From Enterocloster bolteae (lineage in GTDB: Bacteria > Bacillota > Clostridia > Lachnospirales > Lachnospiraceae), in assembly GCF_002234575.2 (NCBI RefSeq), contig NZ_CP022464.2:186001-250000 (forward strand): a stretch of 64,000 nucleotides of DNA. Reading direction: 5' to 3'. Positions 33,424 to 41,514 of the stretch are shown in pieces; position 1 is the stretch's first letter, and every line of letters begins with the position of its first letter. The notes under the pieces are model-generated. The model saw only the letters and a program-made list of their open reading frames with translations. It searched no databases and was not told where the DNA came from. The position numbers were made by a program, and so were the translations under genes.

Positions 33424-33531
33424 TTAGCGGTTTTGATCTAAAAATGCTCTTGCCTGTTCGATTAAGGCGGAACCCAGAAGGAAGGCAAGGAAAAGGGCCA
33501 GTAAAAGACCGGACGAGATAAAAAGCAGCAT
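33424..33531 (-). CDS. 35-residue membrane peptide of the Tad operon
   Basis: ATG 33531 lies 7 bases after AGGAGAAA. The frame reads MLLFISSGLLLALFLAFLLG then SALIEQARAFLDQNR and stops at TAA 33424. It has one long hydrophobic helix and a charged tail. It fits exactly in the gap between the peptidase and CpaB-like genes. The RBS and tight fit support a real small gene; function unknown. Confidence 0.55.
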   Translation of the reverse strand: MLLFISSGLLLALFLAFLLGSALIEQARAFLDQNR

Positions 33532-33542
33532 ATGATTTTCTC

Positions 33543-34016
33543 CTATAAAAATACCCACAGCACAGAACCCAGAAAAAGAAATGGGACAAAGGGCAGGCGC
33601 AGGGGTGATGAACGGTTTCTGCCACTGATTAGAAGAACAAAAGCGAGTGCCGATATGGCGGCAATAAACAGGATCAGACAGACTCCACGGGTTCCAAAGA
33701 GCAGTCCCAGGAGAGCCGCCAGCTTAATGTCACCGCCGCCAATCCCGCCATGGGTAATCCAGGCTGCCGCCAATAAGATGAGTCCGCCGTTTAGAAAACC
33801 CATAACAGCCTGCAGGATCAGAAGACTGACAGGAAGCAGGCTGGTCGATGCGGTCAGCGGCAGGGACAAAAGACACCAGAAGAAAAAGATAGCCAGTGCC
33901 TGATTCCGGACCAGGTGGCGGCGGAAATCATACAGAGCAAACCAACCAATAAAAATCAGAGTGGCTGCATAATAGCCAGCTTCCAGGCTATTCACGTTTT
34001 GAATACCAGTCATCAT
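33543..34016 (-). CDS. Prepilin peptidase, A24 family (CpaA/TadV-like)
   Basis: A 157-residue polytopic protein. I took ATG 34016 (GGGAG five bases upstream); this start overlaps the preceding gene by 29 bp. The two catalytic aspartates are in ALYDFRRHLV and GGIGGGDIKLAALLG (GxGD motif). Lacking the N-terminal methylase domain, it is of the short TadV/CpaA type that cleaves Flp-type prepilin leader peptides. Its presence implies that the pilin-like proteins of this operon are processed. Confidence 0.85.
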   Translation of the reverse strand: MMTGIQNVNSLEAGYYAATLIFIGWFALYDFRRHLVRNQALAIFFFWCLLSLPLTASTSLLPVSLLILQAVMGFLNGGLILLAAAWITHGGIGGGDIKLAALLGLLFGTRGVCLILFIAAISALAFVLLISGRNRSSPLRLPFVPFLFLGSVLWVFL

Positions 34017-35679
34017 ATAAGCTCCCATCAATCTGTACGGAATCATTTAAGTTTAAAGACAGCATACCTGCAGGGGTCCATGCATCAATCACATAGGTAT
34101 AGACCGTGTAGCTGGTATGATCCGGGAACCATATGGGACTGAAGTGAACCTGCCGGTTGTAGGTGGAAAATTCATTGGGCTGAAATCGGAAGGTAGCCGC
34201 CATTCCTCCGCTGCAGGTTAAGAGCCGCCAGTAATTCTGGTACTGGAATTCAGGAAAGTAGGATACTGCAGTCTGAGCAGGAGCATAGTGGCTTGCAGGG
34301 GCATTTATCGTAAGCCTTGCAGATGCTATTTCCTTAATTCCGTACCCGCTTTTCATGGTATCGCCCTGTGCAGTAGGAACAATATCATCCGGTGCAATAT
34401 TCATGGTTCCGGAAAGGGAAGCGGAATAATTGTGAGTATCAAATTCCCACCAGCCATTGTCTACCCAATGTCCGCCCTCATCACCGTGATCGCACCAATC
34501 CCAGTCAGGAAACCAGTAGGCGTACCAGACACTCCATGCTGCCGATGTATTCTGCGGATTAGAGGGGATGGATGGAACGGAAAAACGAGGATTCGTATCC
34601 GTGGCAGTGGGATCAGGCGGAATATTTTCATTCAGATCCACAATATCTGCGATGAAGCTGGTTTTTGCAGTGGTAGCTCTGTGGAGGGATGCGCTGATCG
34701 TAATCCGGCAGGGTTCGGAGGGAGTATGCCATTTAACCCAGACAATCTGGGAACCGCCCTCTGGAATCACAATGTTGTTTACCGTATAGGATCTGCCGTT
34801 GATATGGAAGGTTACGTTGGCTGGATTATCAGGATTGATTTCACGGTTTGTATTTACTGTGATACTGGTGATGACATCGGTATTTACCCGGTAAGTGACG
34901 TCAGGAGCTTCCAGACCAATTTCGGGAAGACCTTCATAGCTTACAATTCCAATCCCCAGGGAAGACAGGATTTGGTCATCATTGACATAGGCAGTTGAAC
35001 TGCCGGTCCAGGCTGGTATTCCCAAATCAGGAGTCTCCAGGAAAAGAGCCAGAGGAAGGTTTCGGTGGACCGTACTGGGAAGTTTGCTAGCCAGGGCTCC
35101 TCCGGAGAGCCGGTTATAGAGCGCTCCTTCCGTTGCGGTCATTGCATAAAAGGTACCGTTAAAGGTAAAATAACCGATTGGCTCCACAACCAGCTTATAG
35201 CTTCCGCTGATCAGACTGTCGTAGGATACACCGGTGGCATCGGCAACCATCTGCGCTGCATATTCGGAACAAAAATATTTTCTGGTATTTTCGATATTGG
35301 CAGGCTTGGAGTTGCTGGTCATAATATAGGGCATGGCAACAGCTGGAATCTGATATACATAAGAACCACCGGCAGGTTCAAGGGCAGCACCGGCCAGATA
35401 CTGAAATTTATTCTTTTTGGCAAAGTGGACCAACGGTTTGTTAAAGGTTTTGTTGGAAAAGTCCACTGGGGAACTGACAGCAGAGCCGGAGGATGCATCC
35501 ACCACAGTGATCCGGACTCCATCATATCCAGGTGTCCAGTAGTTGGTGGAAGTTCCCTGGCCCATGCCGGATCCGCCGCCATCCATATTTCCGCTTCCGT
35601 TTGACGCATAGGCTTTGGCGGGGAGGGCAAGAAGAAAAAGCAGAATCAGACAGACTGCCTTTTGCAGGAATCGTTTCAT
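33988..35679 (-). CDS. Large secreted protein of the pilus locus
   Basis: A 563-residue protein starting at ATG 35679 (AAGGAGCACT upstream), with a Sec signal peptide (basic start, LLFLLALPAKAYA cleavage region). Gly/Ser-rich linker, then beta-rich text with many Tyr/Trp/Asn. The middle holds an Ig-like stretch (EINPDNPANVTFHINGRSYT). No membrane anchor or sortase motif at the C-terminus. The position between a TadE-like block and the peptidase suggests a pilus tip or adhesin component. Inference; no family recognised. Confidence 0.65.
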   Translation of the reverse strand: MKRFLQKAVCLILLFLLALPAKAYASNGSGNMDGGGSGMGQGTSTNYWTPGYDGVRITVVDASSGSAVSSPVDFSNKTFNKPLVHFAKKNKFQYLAGAALEPAGGSYVYQIPAVAMPYIMTSNSKPANIENTRKYFCSEYAAQMVADATGVSYDSLISGSYKLVVEPIGYFTFNGTFYAMTATEGALYNRLSGGALASKLPSTVHRNLPLALFLETPDLGIPAWTGSSTAYVNDDQILSSLGIGIVSYEGLPEIGLEAPDVTYRVNTDVITSITVNTNREINPDNPANVTFHINGRSYTVNNIVIPEGGSQIVWVKWHTPSEPCRITISASLHRATTAKTSFIADIVDLNENIPPDPTATDTNPRFSVPSIPSNPQNTSAAWSVWYAYWFPDWDWCDHGDEGGHWVDNGWWEFDTHNYSASLSGTMNIAPDDIVPTAQGDTMKSGYGIKEIASARLTINAPASHYAPAQTAVSYFPEFQYQNYWRLLTCSGGMAATFRFQPNEFSTYNRQVHFSPIWFPDHTSYTVYTYVIDAWTPAGMLSLNLNDSVQIDGSLYDDWYSKRE

Positions 35680-35731
35680 AGTGCTCCTTTCGTTTGAATA
35701 TTTGTGTGGTGACAGGTTTTCGAGCAGCAAA

Positions 35732-35761
35732 AAAGGACCTGGTATTTTAGCCAAGTCCTTT
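35732..35761 (-). terminator. Intra-operon terminator in the pilus locus
   Basis: AAAGGACCTGG (35732-35742) pairs with CCAAGTCCTTT (35751-35761), followed on minus by TTTTTTT. It lies between the anchored protein gene and the large secreted-protein gene, so downstream genes need read-through or another promoter. Confidence 0.8.
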
Positions 35762-35768
35762 CAGGATG

Positions 35769-36341
35769 TCAGTTCATCGTTCCTACCTGCTTATTGATAT
35801 CTCCATCATTGTCAATAACCTGCCCCTGGGAAGTGGATGGAGCAATCCAGCCGAAAACAGGATCGTAAACCTGTCCGTCCTGTCCCTGGGAAACATTTTC
35901 GGAAGATTTCTGAGGGCTTTCTTCCGGGGTGGATTCAGGAACAGAAGTCTGGGCATTTGGCAGCATATCACATTTCGGAAGCCGCCCCTGCTTTTCTTCA
36001 TCCGGAGGAGGTGCTGTTGGCTTTGTGTTCGCCTGCACCTGAGCCTTATCCTCTATGGGGGTCAGTTCGGTAATAACCTGTTCGGTATCTTCTGAGATTA
36101 CTGTCTGAACAGGATCTTCTGCAGAGCTGTCTTCCGGGAGTGTCTTATCCGCAGATTCCTTTGACATGACATGGCCGGAATCTGTTTGAGAGTTCCTTTC
36201 TTCCCAGGAGTTACTGGAGACGGATTCTGTTACTTCAGGAGTAAAGGTATGTTCAGGGCTTTTTCCCAATAGGAATACACTGCCCAGGATAGCTGCACAG
36301 GCAATGCTTAGGAAGATTGCCAGTCCTTTTTTATGGTTCAT
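35769..36341 (-). CDS. Membrane-anchored acidic protein (DUF6550-like)
   Basis: A 190-residue protein with AAAGGAGAC before the ATG. N-terminal signal anchor (LAIFLSIACAAILGSVFLLG), then a long low-complexity Ser/Glu/Pro/Gln region, ending QVYDPVFGWIAPS, then DNDGDINKQVG. That tail fits the DUF6550 proteins I associate with Clostridia ICE pilus loci (from memory, not searched). Possibly a cell-wall-spanning component. Confidence 0.6.
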   Translation of the reverse strand: MNHKKGLAIFLSIACAAILGSVFLLGKSPEHTFTPEVTESVSSNSWEERNSQTDSGHVMSKESADKTLPEDSSAEDPVQTVISEDTEQVITELTPIEDKAQVQANTKPTAPPPDEEKQGRLPKCDMLPNAQTSVPESTPEESPQKSSENVSQGQDGQVYDPVFGWIAPSTSQGQVIDNDGDINKQVGTMN

Positions 36342-36408
36342 TGAGAAGTCTCCTTTCTGAGGTTCTTTTTCCTTATATACGTTGCTATAAAAGAAAAGCC
36401 AACAAAAT

Positions 36409-36900
36409 TTAATATTTTGTGTTATGCGATCCGGTCAGGGTAATGTGCCTGGAGAATGGAGGAAACGCTTCGCCAAACATTTGGAAGCGAAACTGGGCAT
36501 CGCAGGAAAAGATATATTCAATTTTTCCGCTGTCATTTCCATGCTGACTGAAATCCAGCCGGATATTTGACAGCGTGTAGTTTTCATTTTCCAGGACGAT
36601 TCGGTCTGTCAGTCCCTGGATAAAATCTGTCCGGAGTGCGTCTTGGTAGGCAGAGCTGAAGTATAGGTCTCCCATATAGGAATCCAGATTGGCTTCACGC
36701 TGAGAGTGGAAGGTATCCGCATAGATTCGGGCGCTGACATTGTTCAGCTCCATTTTTGCAGCGTTGCGGATATTGATGCATTCAATCCGAATGGTGGCAA
36801 ATAAAAGCAGGAAAGCCATTACCATATTGATGGATAGAATGACGAAAATCGTAAAAAAGGACAGGTCTCCCCGTTCATCCCAGAACAATCGTTTTATCAT
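36409..36900 (-). CDS. TadE-like minor pilin/pseudopilin
   Basis: A 163-residue protein starting at ATG 36900 (GGAGGGCACTT upstream). The N-terminus FWDERGDLSFFTIFVILSIN is like TadE/TadG: charged residues, a Gly-Asp, then one long hydrophobic helix (about 12-36). The soluble remainder (AKMELNNVSARIYADTFHSQ ... FRFQMFGEAFPPFSRHITL) is alpha/beta. Likely a minor pilus subunit; it lies 10 bp after the DUF4320-like gene. Confidence 0.7.
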   Translation of the reverse strand: MIKRLFWDERGDLSFFTIFVILSINMVMAFLLLFATIRIECINIRNAAKMELNNVSARIYADTFHSQREANLDSYMGDLYFSSAYQDALRTDFIQGLTDRIVLENENYTLSNIRLDFSQHGNDSGKIEYIFSCDAQFRFQMFGEAFPPFSRHITLTGSHNTKY

Positions 36901-36910
36901 AAGTGCCCTC

Positions 36911-37315
36911 CTACTTCCAGTAATGTTCACTGACACCGGCCCCGGTAGCCCGGATCGTGATATTGATTAAGCGGAAATTCCAGAAGCCGCCCAGACTGCA
37001 GCGTCCGGTAACGGTAACATAGAACGGGCTGCCAATTTGGATTTTGTCTGTGGAATCGGAGCACTCCACATGATAGTCCAGCTGGTCGGCACCTGATATT
37101 TCACCGGAAAGGAACGCAAAGAGTGCATCCGTTTCACCGTTGACGCTGCCTCCCAGCTGAATCTGTTTTACCAGCTGATCCGCAGCATGATCCATCTGCT
37201 GTTTGGCGCTGATAATCCGGAAAACATTGATAATAAAAGCAATCAGGATCACTGCCACCAGAATATATATAAAGACGCTGATGTAGGAAGCCTCTCCCTT
37301 TTCATTTTTTAACAT
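36911..37315 (-). CDS. DUF4320-type pilin-like protein
   Basis: A 134-residue protein starting at ATG 37315 (AAGGAGGTGTGCA upstream). N-terminus KNEKGEASYISVFIYILVAV, then a helix, as in DUF4320/TadE proteins. The soluble part has strands FYVTVTGRCSLGGFWNF and ends GVSEHYWK, matching the Tyr-Trp-Lys end of DUF4320. First gene of the pilus operon, downstream of a strong promoter and leader terminator. Confidence 0.72.
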   Translation of the reverse strand: MLKNEKGEASYISVFIYILVAVILIAFIINVFRIISAKQQMDHAADQLVKQIQLGGSVNGETDALFAFLSGEISGADQLDYHVECSDSTDKIQIGSPFYVTVTGRCSLGGFWNFRLINITIRATGAGVSEHYWK

Positions 37316-37334
37316 TGCACACCTCCTTGAAATA

Positions 37335-37371
37335 GAAAAAAGCAGGGAAAGAGGGAACTTTCTCTGCTTTA
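37335..37371 (-). terminator. Terminator in the pilus-operon leader
   Basis: AAAGCAGGGAAAG (37339-37351) pairs with CTTTCTCTGCTTT (37358-37370), followed on minus by TTTTTCTATTTC. It lies between the promoter (37401-37429) and the first gene. Confidence 0.78.
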
Positions 37372-37400
37372 AGTCTGTGTTATAACTTTTCACAGTACCA

Positions 37401-37477
37401 ATCTTATCATGTAGGATTTACCGTGTAAATTGCAAAACAGTGCCAGTTATTCTGGCTTTTATGACAGAACTGTGCCA
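37401..37477 (-). promoter_or_regulatory. Pilus-operon promoter with 32-bp-phased repeats
   Basis: Minus strand: -35 TTTACA (37429-37424), 17-bp spacer, -10 TAAGAT (37406-37401). Immediately upstream are TGGCACTGTTTTGCA (37445-37431) and TGGCACAGTTCTGTCA (37477-37462), start to start 32 bp. The same layout lies before the T4SS operon. Confidence 0.75.
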
Positions 37478-37576
37478 TAATTCTGTTGTATTATCTAAGG
37501 GATGTTCGTACCAATGATAAAGATGCCGAATGATGGTATAGAAAACGGAGAAACTATCATCAGGAGCGCCTGCAGA

Positions 37577-37885
37577 TCAGAAGGATGACAGAAAGCGGAT
37601 CAGATTTTCCTGTTGTTCCGGCGTCAAACGGTCAAAATTGTGAAGCATTTCCTGCTGTACAGGGGAAAGAGAAACCGTGCGTTCTTCTTTGTCTGCAAAA
37701 AACTGGGAAAGTGTGATTCCGAAAGCGTTGCAGATTTTCTCCAGATTTGGGACAGTGGGCATAGATTTTGTGCGTGTCCAGGAAGAGATGGTGGACTGTC
37801 CGATTCCGGATTTCTCTGCAAGCTGATATTCCGACCAGTGACGTTCCATCCGAAGTTCTATGATTCTTTCATTGATATCGAACAT
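37577..37885 (-). CDS. XRE-family transcriptional regulator
   Basis: A 102-residue protein. HTH IIELRMERHWSEYQLAEKSG then QSTISSWTRTKSMPTVPNL (about residues 8-50). C-terminal helices end in LTPEQQENLIRFL, as in many phage-like Cro/C1 proteins. A TATCGTTCT box lies upstream (about 37905), matching boxes at the first XRE gene. It sits next to the pilus promoter and divergent from the gene at 38016, so it could regulate either. Confidence 0.83.
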   Translation of the reverse strand: MFDINERIIELRMERHWSEYQLAEKSGIGQSTISSWTRTKSMPTVPNLEKICNAFGITLSQFFADKEERTVSLSPVQQEMLHNFDRLTPEQQENLIRFLSSF

Positions 37886-38015
37886 GGTATGCCTCCTTCT
37901 CTACTATCGTTCTTCGCTTATTTTACTTTAATCAGTTGTTGTATTATAATGCCGCACATCGTATAATTTTAACAATTAACTGTAGTAATTGGCTCAGAAA
38001 AACGGAGGAAATGGG

Positions 38016-38774
38016 ATGGAGTACAGGAGGATGTCGGAAGAAATGTCGAGTCAGGAGGTTCATCTATTGATGAAGGTTCTGATTCCGGAAGCTGAGGTAA
38101 AGAGTTATGACCGCTGCAGGGATACAAACTGTATTGATGTGACATATTGCCTCTATGGTCAGGAGCGAGTGATTACCTTCTATGAGGATGATATAGAGAA
38201 TGCTCTGGATGATGTGGAGATGGAAGGTGAAAAATATTACCGGATTTACATGATTGCAAATGGATATAGCTGTCTGTGGAAGACAGAAAGCCAGATGGAG
38301 TTGGGAGCGTGGATTATGAAAGCTGGACGGGATATTGAAGAACGTCTAAAGAAGCAGGAAGAAAAGGATAAGGAGCTGCAGGCTCTGCAGAAAAGAGCAG
38401 ATACGATTCTGGAAGAAGTGCTGGAAGATGCAGATGCTGAAGTGGTGAGGGACAAGCTGCTAGAGTTCCAGAAGGTGGAACTGCAGGTAAGAGGGAGAAT
38501 GAAGCATACAGGATATGTTCTTGGGGCTTCGGATGCTGCAGAGATGATTCATAAGACAGAAGGAGCGATAGAGGTTTTGGATCTGGTGACGGAACTGGAA
38601 ATCCTGGTAAGAGAATACAGGGATATTCAAAGTCTGCTGTCGGTTTTCGGAGATGGGATAAAGGAATCTCTGGGAGAGTATGATGTGACAAATGGAGTGT
38701 ATGCGATTGCAAAGGCAATGGAGGCGCGGAACACAGCGTTTCAGGAGTTGTTTGTGAAGATTGTTGGGGAGTAA
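38016..38774 (+). CDS. Hypothetical helical protein, cargo candidate
   Basis: A 252-residue protein. ATG 38016 has CGGAGGAAATGGG upstream; an earlier TTG at 37989 is less likely. N-terminal alpha/beta part (VLIPEAEVKSYDRC ... DVTYCLYGQERVITFYED), then a long coiled coil (about 105-180) and a helical end. No family recognised. It is on the strand opposite to the surrounding minus operons and closed by its own terminator, so probably accessory cargo or a host-interaction factor. Confidence 0.6.
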   Translation: MEYRRMSEEMSSQEVHLLMKVLIPEAEVKSYDRCRDTNCIDVTYCLYGQERVITFYEDDIENALDDVEMEGEKYYRIYMIANGYSCLWKTESQMELGAWIMKAGRDIEERLKKQEEKDKELQALQKRADTILEEVLEDADAEVVRDKLLEFQKVELQVRGRMKHTGYVLGASDAAEMIHKTEGAIEVLDLVTELEILVREYRDIQSLLSVFGDGIKESLGEYDVTNGVYAIAKAMEARNTAFQELFVKIVGE

Positions 38775-38797
38775 TAGGAACTGGAATATTAACGGTA

Positions 38798-38828
38798 AGG
38801 CAGTCCGCATATGGGGCTGCCTTAATTT
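38798..38828 (+). terminator. Terminator after the 38016 gene
   Basis: AAGGCAG (38798-38804) pairs with CTGCCTT (38818-38824) with an inner CC/GG, followed by AATTTC. Convergent with the AbiEii gene, so it may serve both. Confidence 0.65.
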
Positions 38829-38839
38829 CGGATGATAGA

Positions 38840-39754
38840 TTATTTAAAATATCCTTGATTCAAGAAATTTTTTAGACCTTTCATTGCGGTTTCATAAGGA
38901 AGATCTGTAAACAGAAGGTTTCTGGTAATATTTTCGTAATCAGCCTTATAAATATCCTTTTCAATGATTTCAGTCAAAATGTCATGAATACAGACATCTT
39001 CTTTTGCAGACGGACAGATGGCAAGCGGGCTGCGTAGCTGGCGTACCTCCTGAATCAAAGGAATCAGGGATTCATCCAGAGAGGTATGATCCAGAATCTG
39101 ATAAATATCGTAGAGATGCCTGGAATGACGCTCTACCTTATCGGCAAGATAATAATCACAAATAGCAAAAACCTTATCAATCAGGGTTCTCTCGATAGCC
39201 TGTGTTGTGATAGAAAAGGGCATGAGATCAAATTCTTCAGCCAGATGCTCCTGGTCAGTTTCCTTTAAAAAACGATGGATATAATTATCTGCCATTCGAG
39301 TCACAGTGGGAAATGGCAAAAGGGCAATATAAGTCTCAATCATTAATTCTGGTTTCAATTCAGCTATAGGTGCATAGCGAGTGGGATAAGTGGCCCGGTA
39401 ACAGTTGTAGCTTCTCCGGCTGCGTGTATCGTCCAGATTTATAATTGGAAACTGCAGGGCTTCCATGGCGGAGACAACGGCCTTTTTTAGCTGCCTTTTT
39501 CTGCTTTCACCAGGAACACCCTCAGAAGCAGCATAGGAGATATCAATGTCTTCCGAAAAGCGGTTTAAGACCTGATAGCACTTGGTTAAAGAGGTTCCTC
39601 CTTTAAAGACCATGCCCTTGATTCTGGAATTCAGTTCACGGAGGGCAAGTGTCACATAATAGTCTTTCTCAATAATACCAACAGGTATATGTAATTCGCT
39701 GGAGGCAGCAGTTACCAGTTCTGCAAATGCCTCCGGATCACGATGCAAATTCAT
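38840..39754 (-). CDS. abiEii: AbiEii-family nucleotidyltransferase toxin
   Basis: A 304-residue protein. The start is ATG 39754 (GGGGA six bases upstream); a TTG further up is unlikely. The DUF1814/AbiEii core motifs are present: VFKGGTSLTKCYQVLNRFSE then DIDIS, giving the GGT-S-L and D-x-D catalytic residues. ERTLIDKVFAICDYYLADKV contains the usual K-F motif. AbiEii modifies nucleotides or tRNA ends and stops growth; AbiEi counters it. Known as phage abortive-infection or element-stability modules. The gene overlaps the antitoxin gene by 17 bp. Confidence 0.9.
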   Translation of the reverse strand: MNLHRDPEAFAELVTAASSELHIPVGIIEKDYYVTLALRELNSRIKGMVFKGGTSLTKCYQVLNRFSEDIDISYAASEGVPGESRKRQLKKAVVSAMEALQFPIINLDDTRSRRSYNCYRATYPTRYAPIAELKPELMIETYIALLPFPTVTRMADNYIHRFLKETDQEHLAEEFDLMPFSITTQAIERTLIDKVFAICDYYLADKVERHSRHLYDIYQILDHTSLDESLIPLIQEVRQLRSPLAICPSAKEDVCIHDILTEIIEKDIYKADYENITRNLLFTDLPYETAMKGLKNFLNQGYFK

Positions 39755-40364
39755 AGATAATTCCCCATTCAATCAATTTTTTAGCAGTATTGCCTGTCAG
39801 AGCAGGAAGCGCAAGAGATAAAAGCTTCCTGGAGTAGTTCTGCTGTCTGGCATACTTTCTTAAAACACGTCCCGTCTCTTCATCTGTCAGTTCAGAATAC
39901 TTTTCTGCCTGGGAAATGGCATTCAAAAACTGGAGTAACCCTGCGTTTTCATCAGTAATTGGGATGGTGGAGCATTTCAGGCGTAATTTCTGTGTTCCAA
40001 CGGTAAGAATCCGTCCTTTGGTGGTTTCACGGTTCGAAACAATTTCCAAAACAGCAGGCATTTGAGATGTCAGACCCAGCTGGTTGGCGAATGCAGCACC
40101 AGAGAAGTATCCATATGTTTCATCGGAGTTTTTAATATATTTGCGCATAATAACTTTCATAGGATCCAGATAGCTTTTTTTCAGCAGGCGTGATGAATTG
40201 GGAAGGTAATAGACACCCGTATCAAAGTGAGCCAGCTCACCAGCTTTGACCATTCTGGTAAAAGACTGACGAAGAGAATTGTCATTCACGCCTTCCAAAC
40301 GGATTTCATTGATGAAAATCGGTTCATTGCGTCCATAGGTTTTTTCCAGATATTCTTTCAGCAT
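39738..40364 (-). CDS. abiEi: AbiEi-family antitoxin/repressor
   Basis: A 208-residue protein. An ATG at 40391 lies in the promoter -10 region, so the start is downstream: ATG 40364 (MLKEYLEK) with AAAGGAG 11 bases before it, or GTG 40376. The N-terminal winged helix (GVNDNSLRQSFTRMVKAGEL then GVYYLP) is the AbiEi DNA-binding part. The C-terminal part (AALPALTGNTAKKLIEWG region) is the antitoxin domain. It represses its own promoter in known AbiE pairs. Confidence 0.82.
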   Translation of the reverse strand: MLKEYLEKTYGRNEPIFINEIRLEGVNDNSLRQSFTRMVKAGELAHFDTGVYYLPNSSRLLKKSYLDPMKVIMRKYIKNSDETYGYFSGAAFANQLGLTSQMPAVLEIVSNRETTKGRILTVGTQKLRLKCSTIPITDENAGLLQFLNAISQAEKYSELTDEETGRVLRKYARQQNYSRKLLSLALPALTGNTAKKLIEWGIIYEFAS

Positions 40365-40390
40365 ACATTCATCCACTCCTTTCACCTCCA

Positions 40391-40420
40391 TAATACTATA
40401 TTTATACTTAAAAGGTCAAT
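40391..40420 (-). promoter_or_regulatory. abiE promoter
   Basis: Minus strand: -35 TTGACC (40420-40415), 18-bp AT-rich spacer, -10 TATTAT (40396-40391). A mirrored TTGACC on the plus strand lies at about 40440, so the region may hold divergent promoters. The spacing of the -10 to the antitoxin ATG decides the start. Confidence 0.6.
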
Positions 40421-40489
40421 AAATATGACAAGATTATTTTTGACCGATTTGTATGAATTTATACATGGAGGTGAGGGAGCGGATGACTA

Positions 40490-41482
40490 TTAAATATTCT
40501 GCCGAATAATTCGAGAAATCAATCCAACGGCCACATTCCGATCTTCATCAATTCTGGTAACGACGAAGCTGACCTCATCCTTTTTGCCGGGAGTCCGGCT
40601 GTCATAGCAGCTGTGGGCGATGGCATTGACTCCAATGGAGAGGCGGACAAAGACGGTCCCTTTATGAATATCAGTGATGGTTCCGGCGTATTTGCCCTGG
40701 ATTTTACACTTGCTCAGGTTTGCTTTGCTGGTATCGCCATTGACGCTCTTCACATCAGCGCGGACGGAGATGTGTTCCAGATCATCTGCAGTGATATCCA
40801 GGATACGGACCAGAATCTGATCTCCTACATGGAACATCTCGTTGGCGTTGCCAAGCCAGTCCCAGGAAAGGTCGCGAGCCAGAATAGAGGTTTCTACACC
40901 AAAGATTTCTACCCGGACTACCTTTTCGGCGACGGCGACCACGCGGGCCTGAACAACACGATCCACACAGACGCGGGAATTTCCATTTGCATCTGGCAGG
41001 TAGAAGATCTGCCGCTTTTTCAGCATGGCATCTTTACGGCTGGCTACCAGACTCCGGCTGTTATTATCAAGACCCTTGATAATAAAATCAATTTCACAGC
41101 CAAGCATATTTCCAAGAATCTTATTCTGCCGCTGTGACAGCTCACCGTAGTTATGGGATTCGTCTTCTGGCAGATGGATCATCATTTCAGTCAAAGGAAT
41201 TGCCACACGGAATTTCTTGTAATAGACAATGGCAATGGTTCCGCCGCCCTCCATGCGTTCAATGCCGCCCAGCTGTCCTGTTAAGATTTTCTTTGTACGG
41301 TATGCGTTCTGCAGGTCATGCCAGATGGTATCCTCGACATTTTCCTGAGTTTCTACAGCTCTGTCAGAGTCAATAGTAAGAATGGATGCGGTAAGAGAAC
41401 GTTTCTCCAGAGCTGGAGCATCAATGGTATCCTTTTTTACTTCTGCAGTAGTCTGTTCTGCAGTCATTTCTTTATTTGCCAT
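40490..41482 (-). CDS. S1-domain RNA-binding protein (element version)
   Basis: A 330-residue protein with AAAAGGAG upstream. It carries two S1-like OB folds. One spans about 185-250 (VVQARVVAVAEKVVRVEIFG, VGDQILVRILDITADDLEHI). The other spans about 265-325 (KYAGTITDIHKGTVFVRLSI, DEVSFVVTRIDEDRNVAVGL). The N-terminus is a family-specific region. Such proteins are annotated as S1-like on Clostridia ICEs. RNA binding is inferred; role in transfer unknown. Last gene of the T4SS operon. Confidence 0.75.
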   Translation of the reverse strand: MANKEMTAEQTTAEVKKDTIDAPALEKRSLTASILTIDSDRAVETQENVEDTIWHDLQNAYRTKKILTGQLGGIERMEGGGTIAIVYYKKFRVAIPLTEMMIHLPEDESHNYGELSQRQNKILGNMLGCEIDFIIKGLDNNSRSLVASRKDAMLKKRQIFYLPDANGNSRVCVDRVVQARVVAVAEKVVRVEIFGVETSILARDLSWDWLGNANEMFHVGDQILVRILDITADDLEHISVRADVKSVNGDTSKANLSKCKIQGKYAGTITDIHKGTVFVRLSIGVNAIAHSCYDSRTPGKKDEVSFVVTRIDEDRNVAVGLISRIIRQNI

Positions 41483-41514
41483 GGCTAAAATCTCCTTTTC
41501 TAAATGGTTTGCGA

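Noticed and set aside
37424..37445. TGGCAC ... TTGCA resembling a sigma-54 promoter at the pilus operon
   Set aside because: GG to GC spacing is nine bases, not ten, and the second promoter has ATGCA; a sigma-A promoter with 17-bp spacing lies next to it, so the boxes fit an activator site better.
40455..40498. Short plus-strand frame with GGAGG-like text (MEVRERMTIKYSAE)
   Set aside because: Only 14 codons, overlaps the end of the S1-domain gene, no conservation known; perhaps a remnant.
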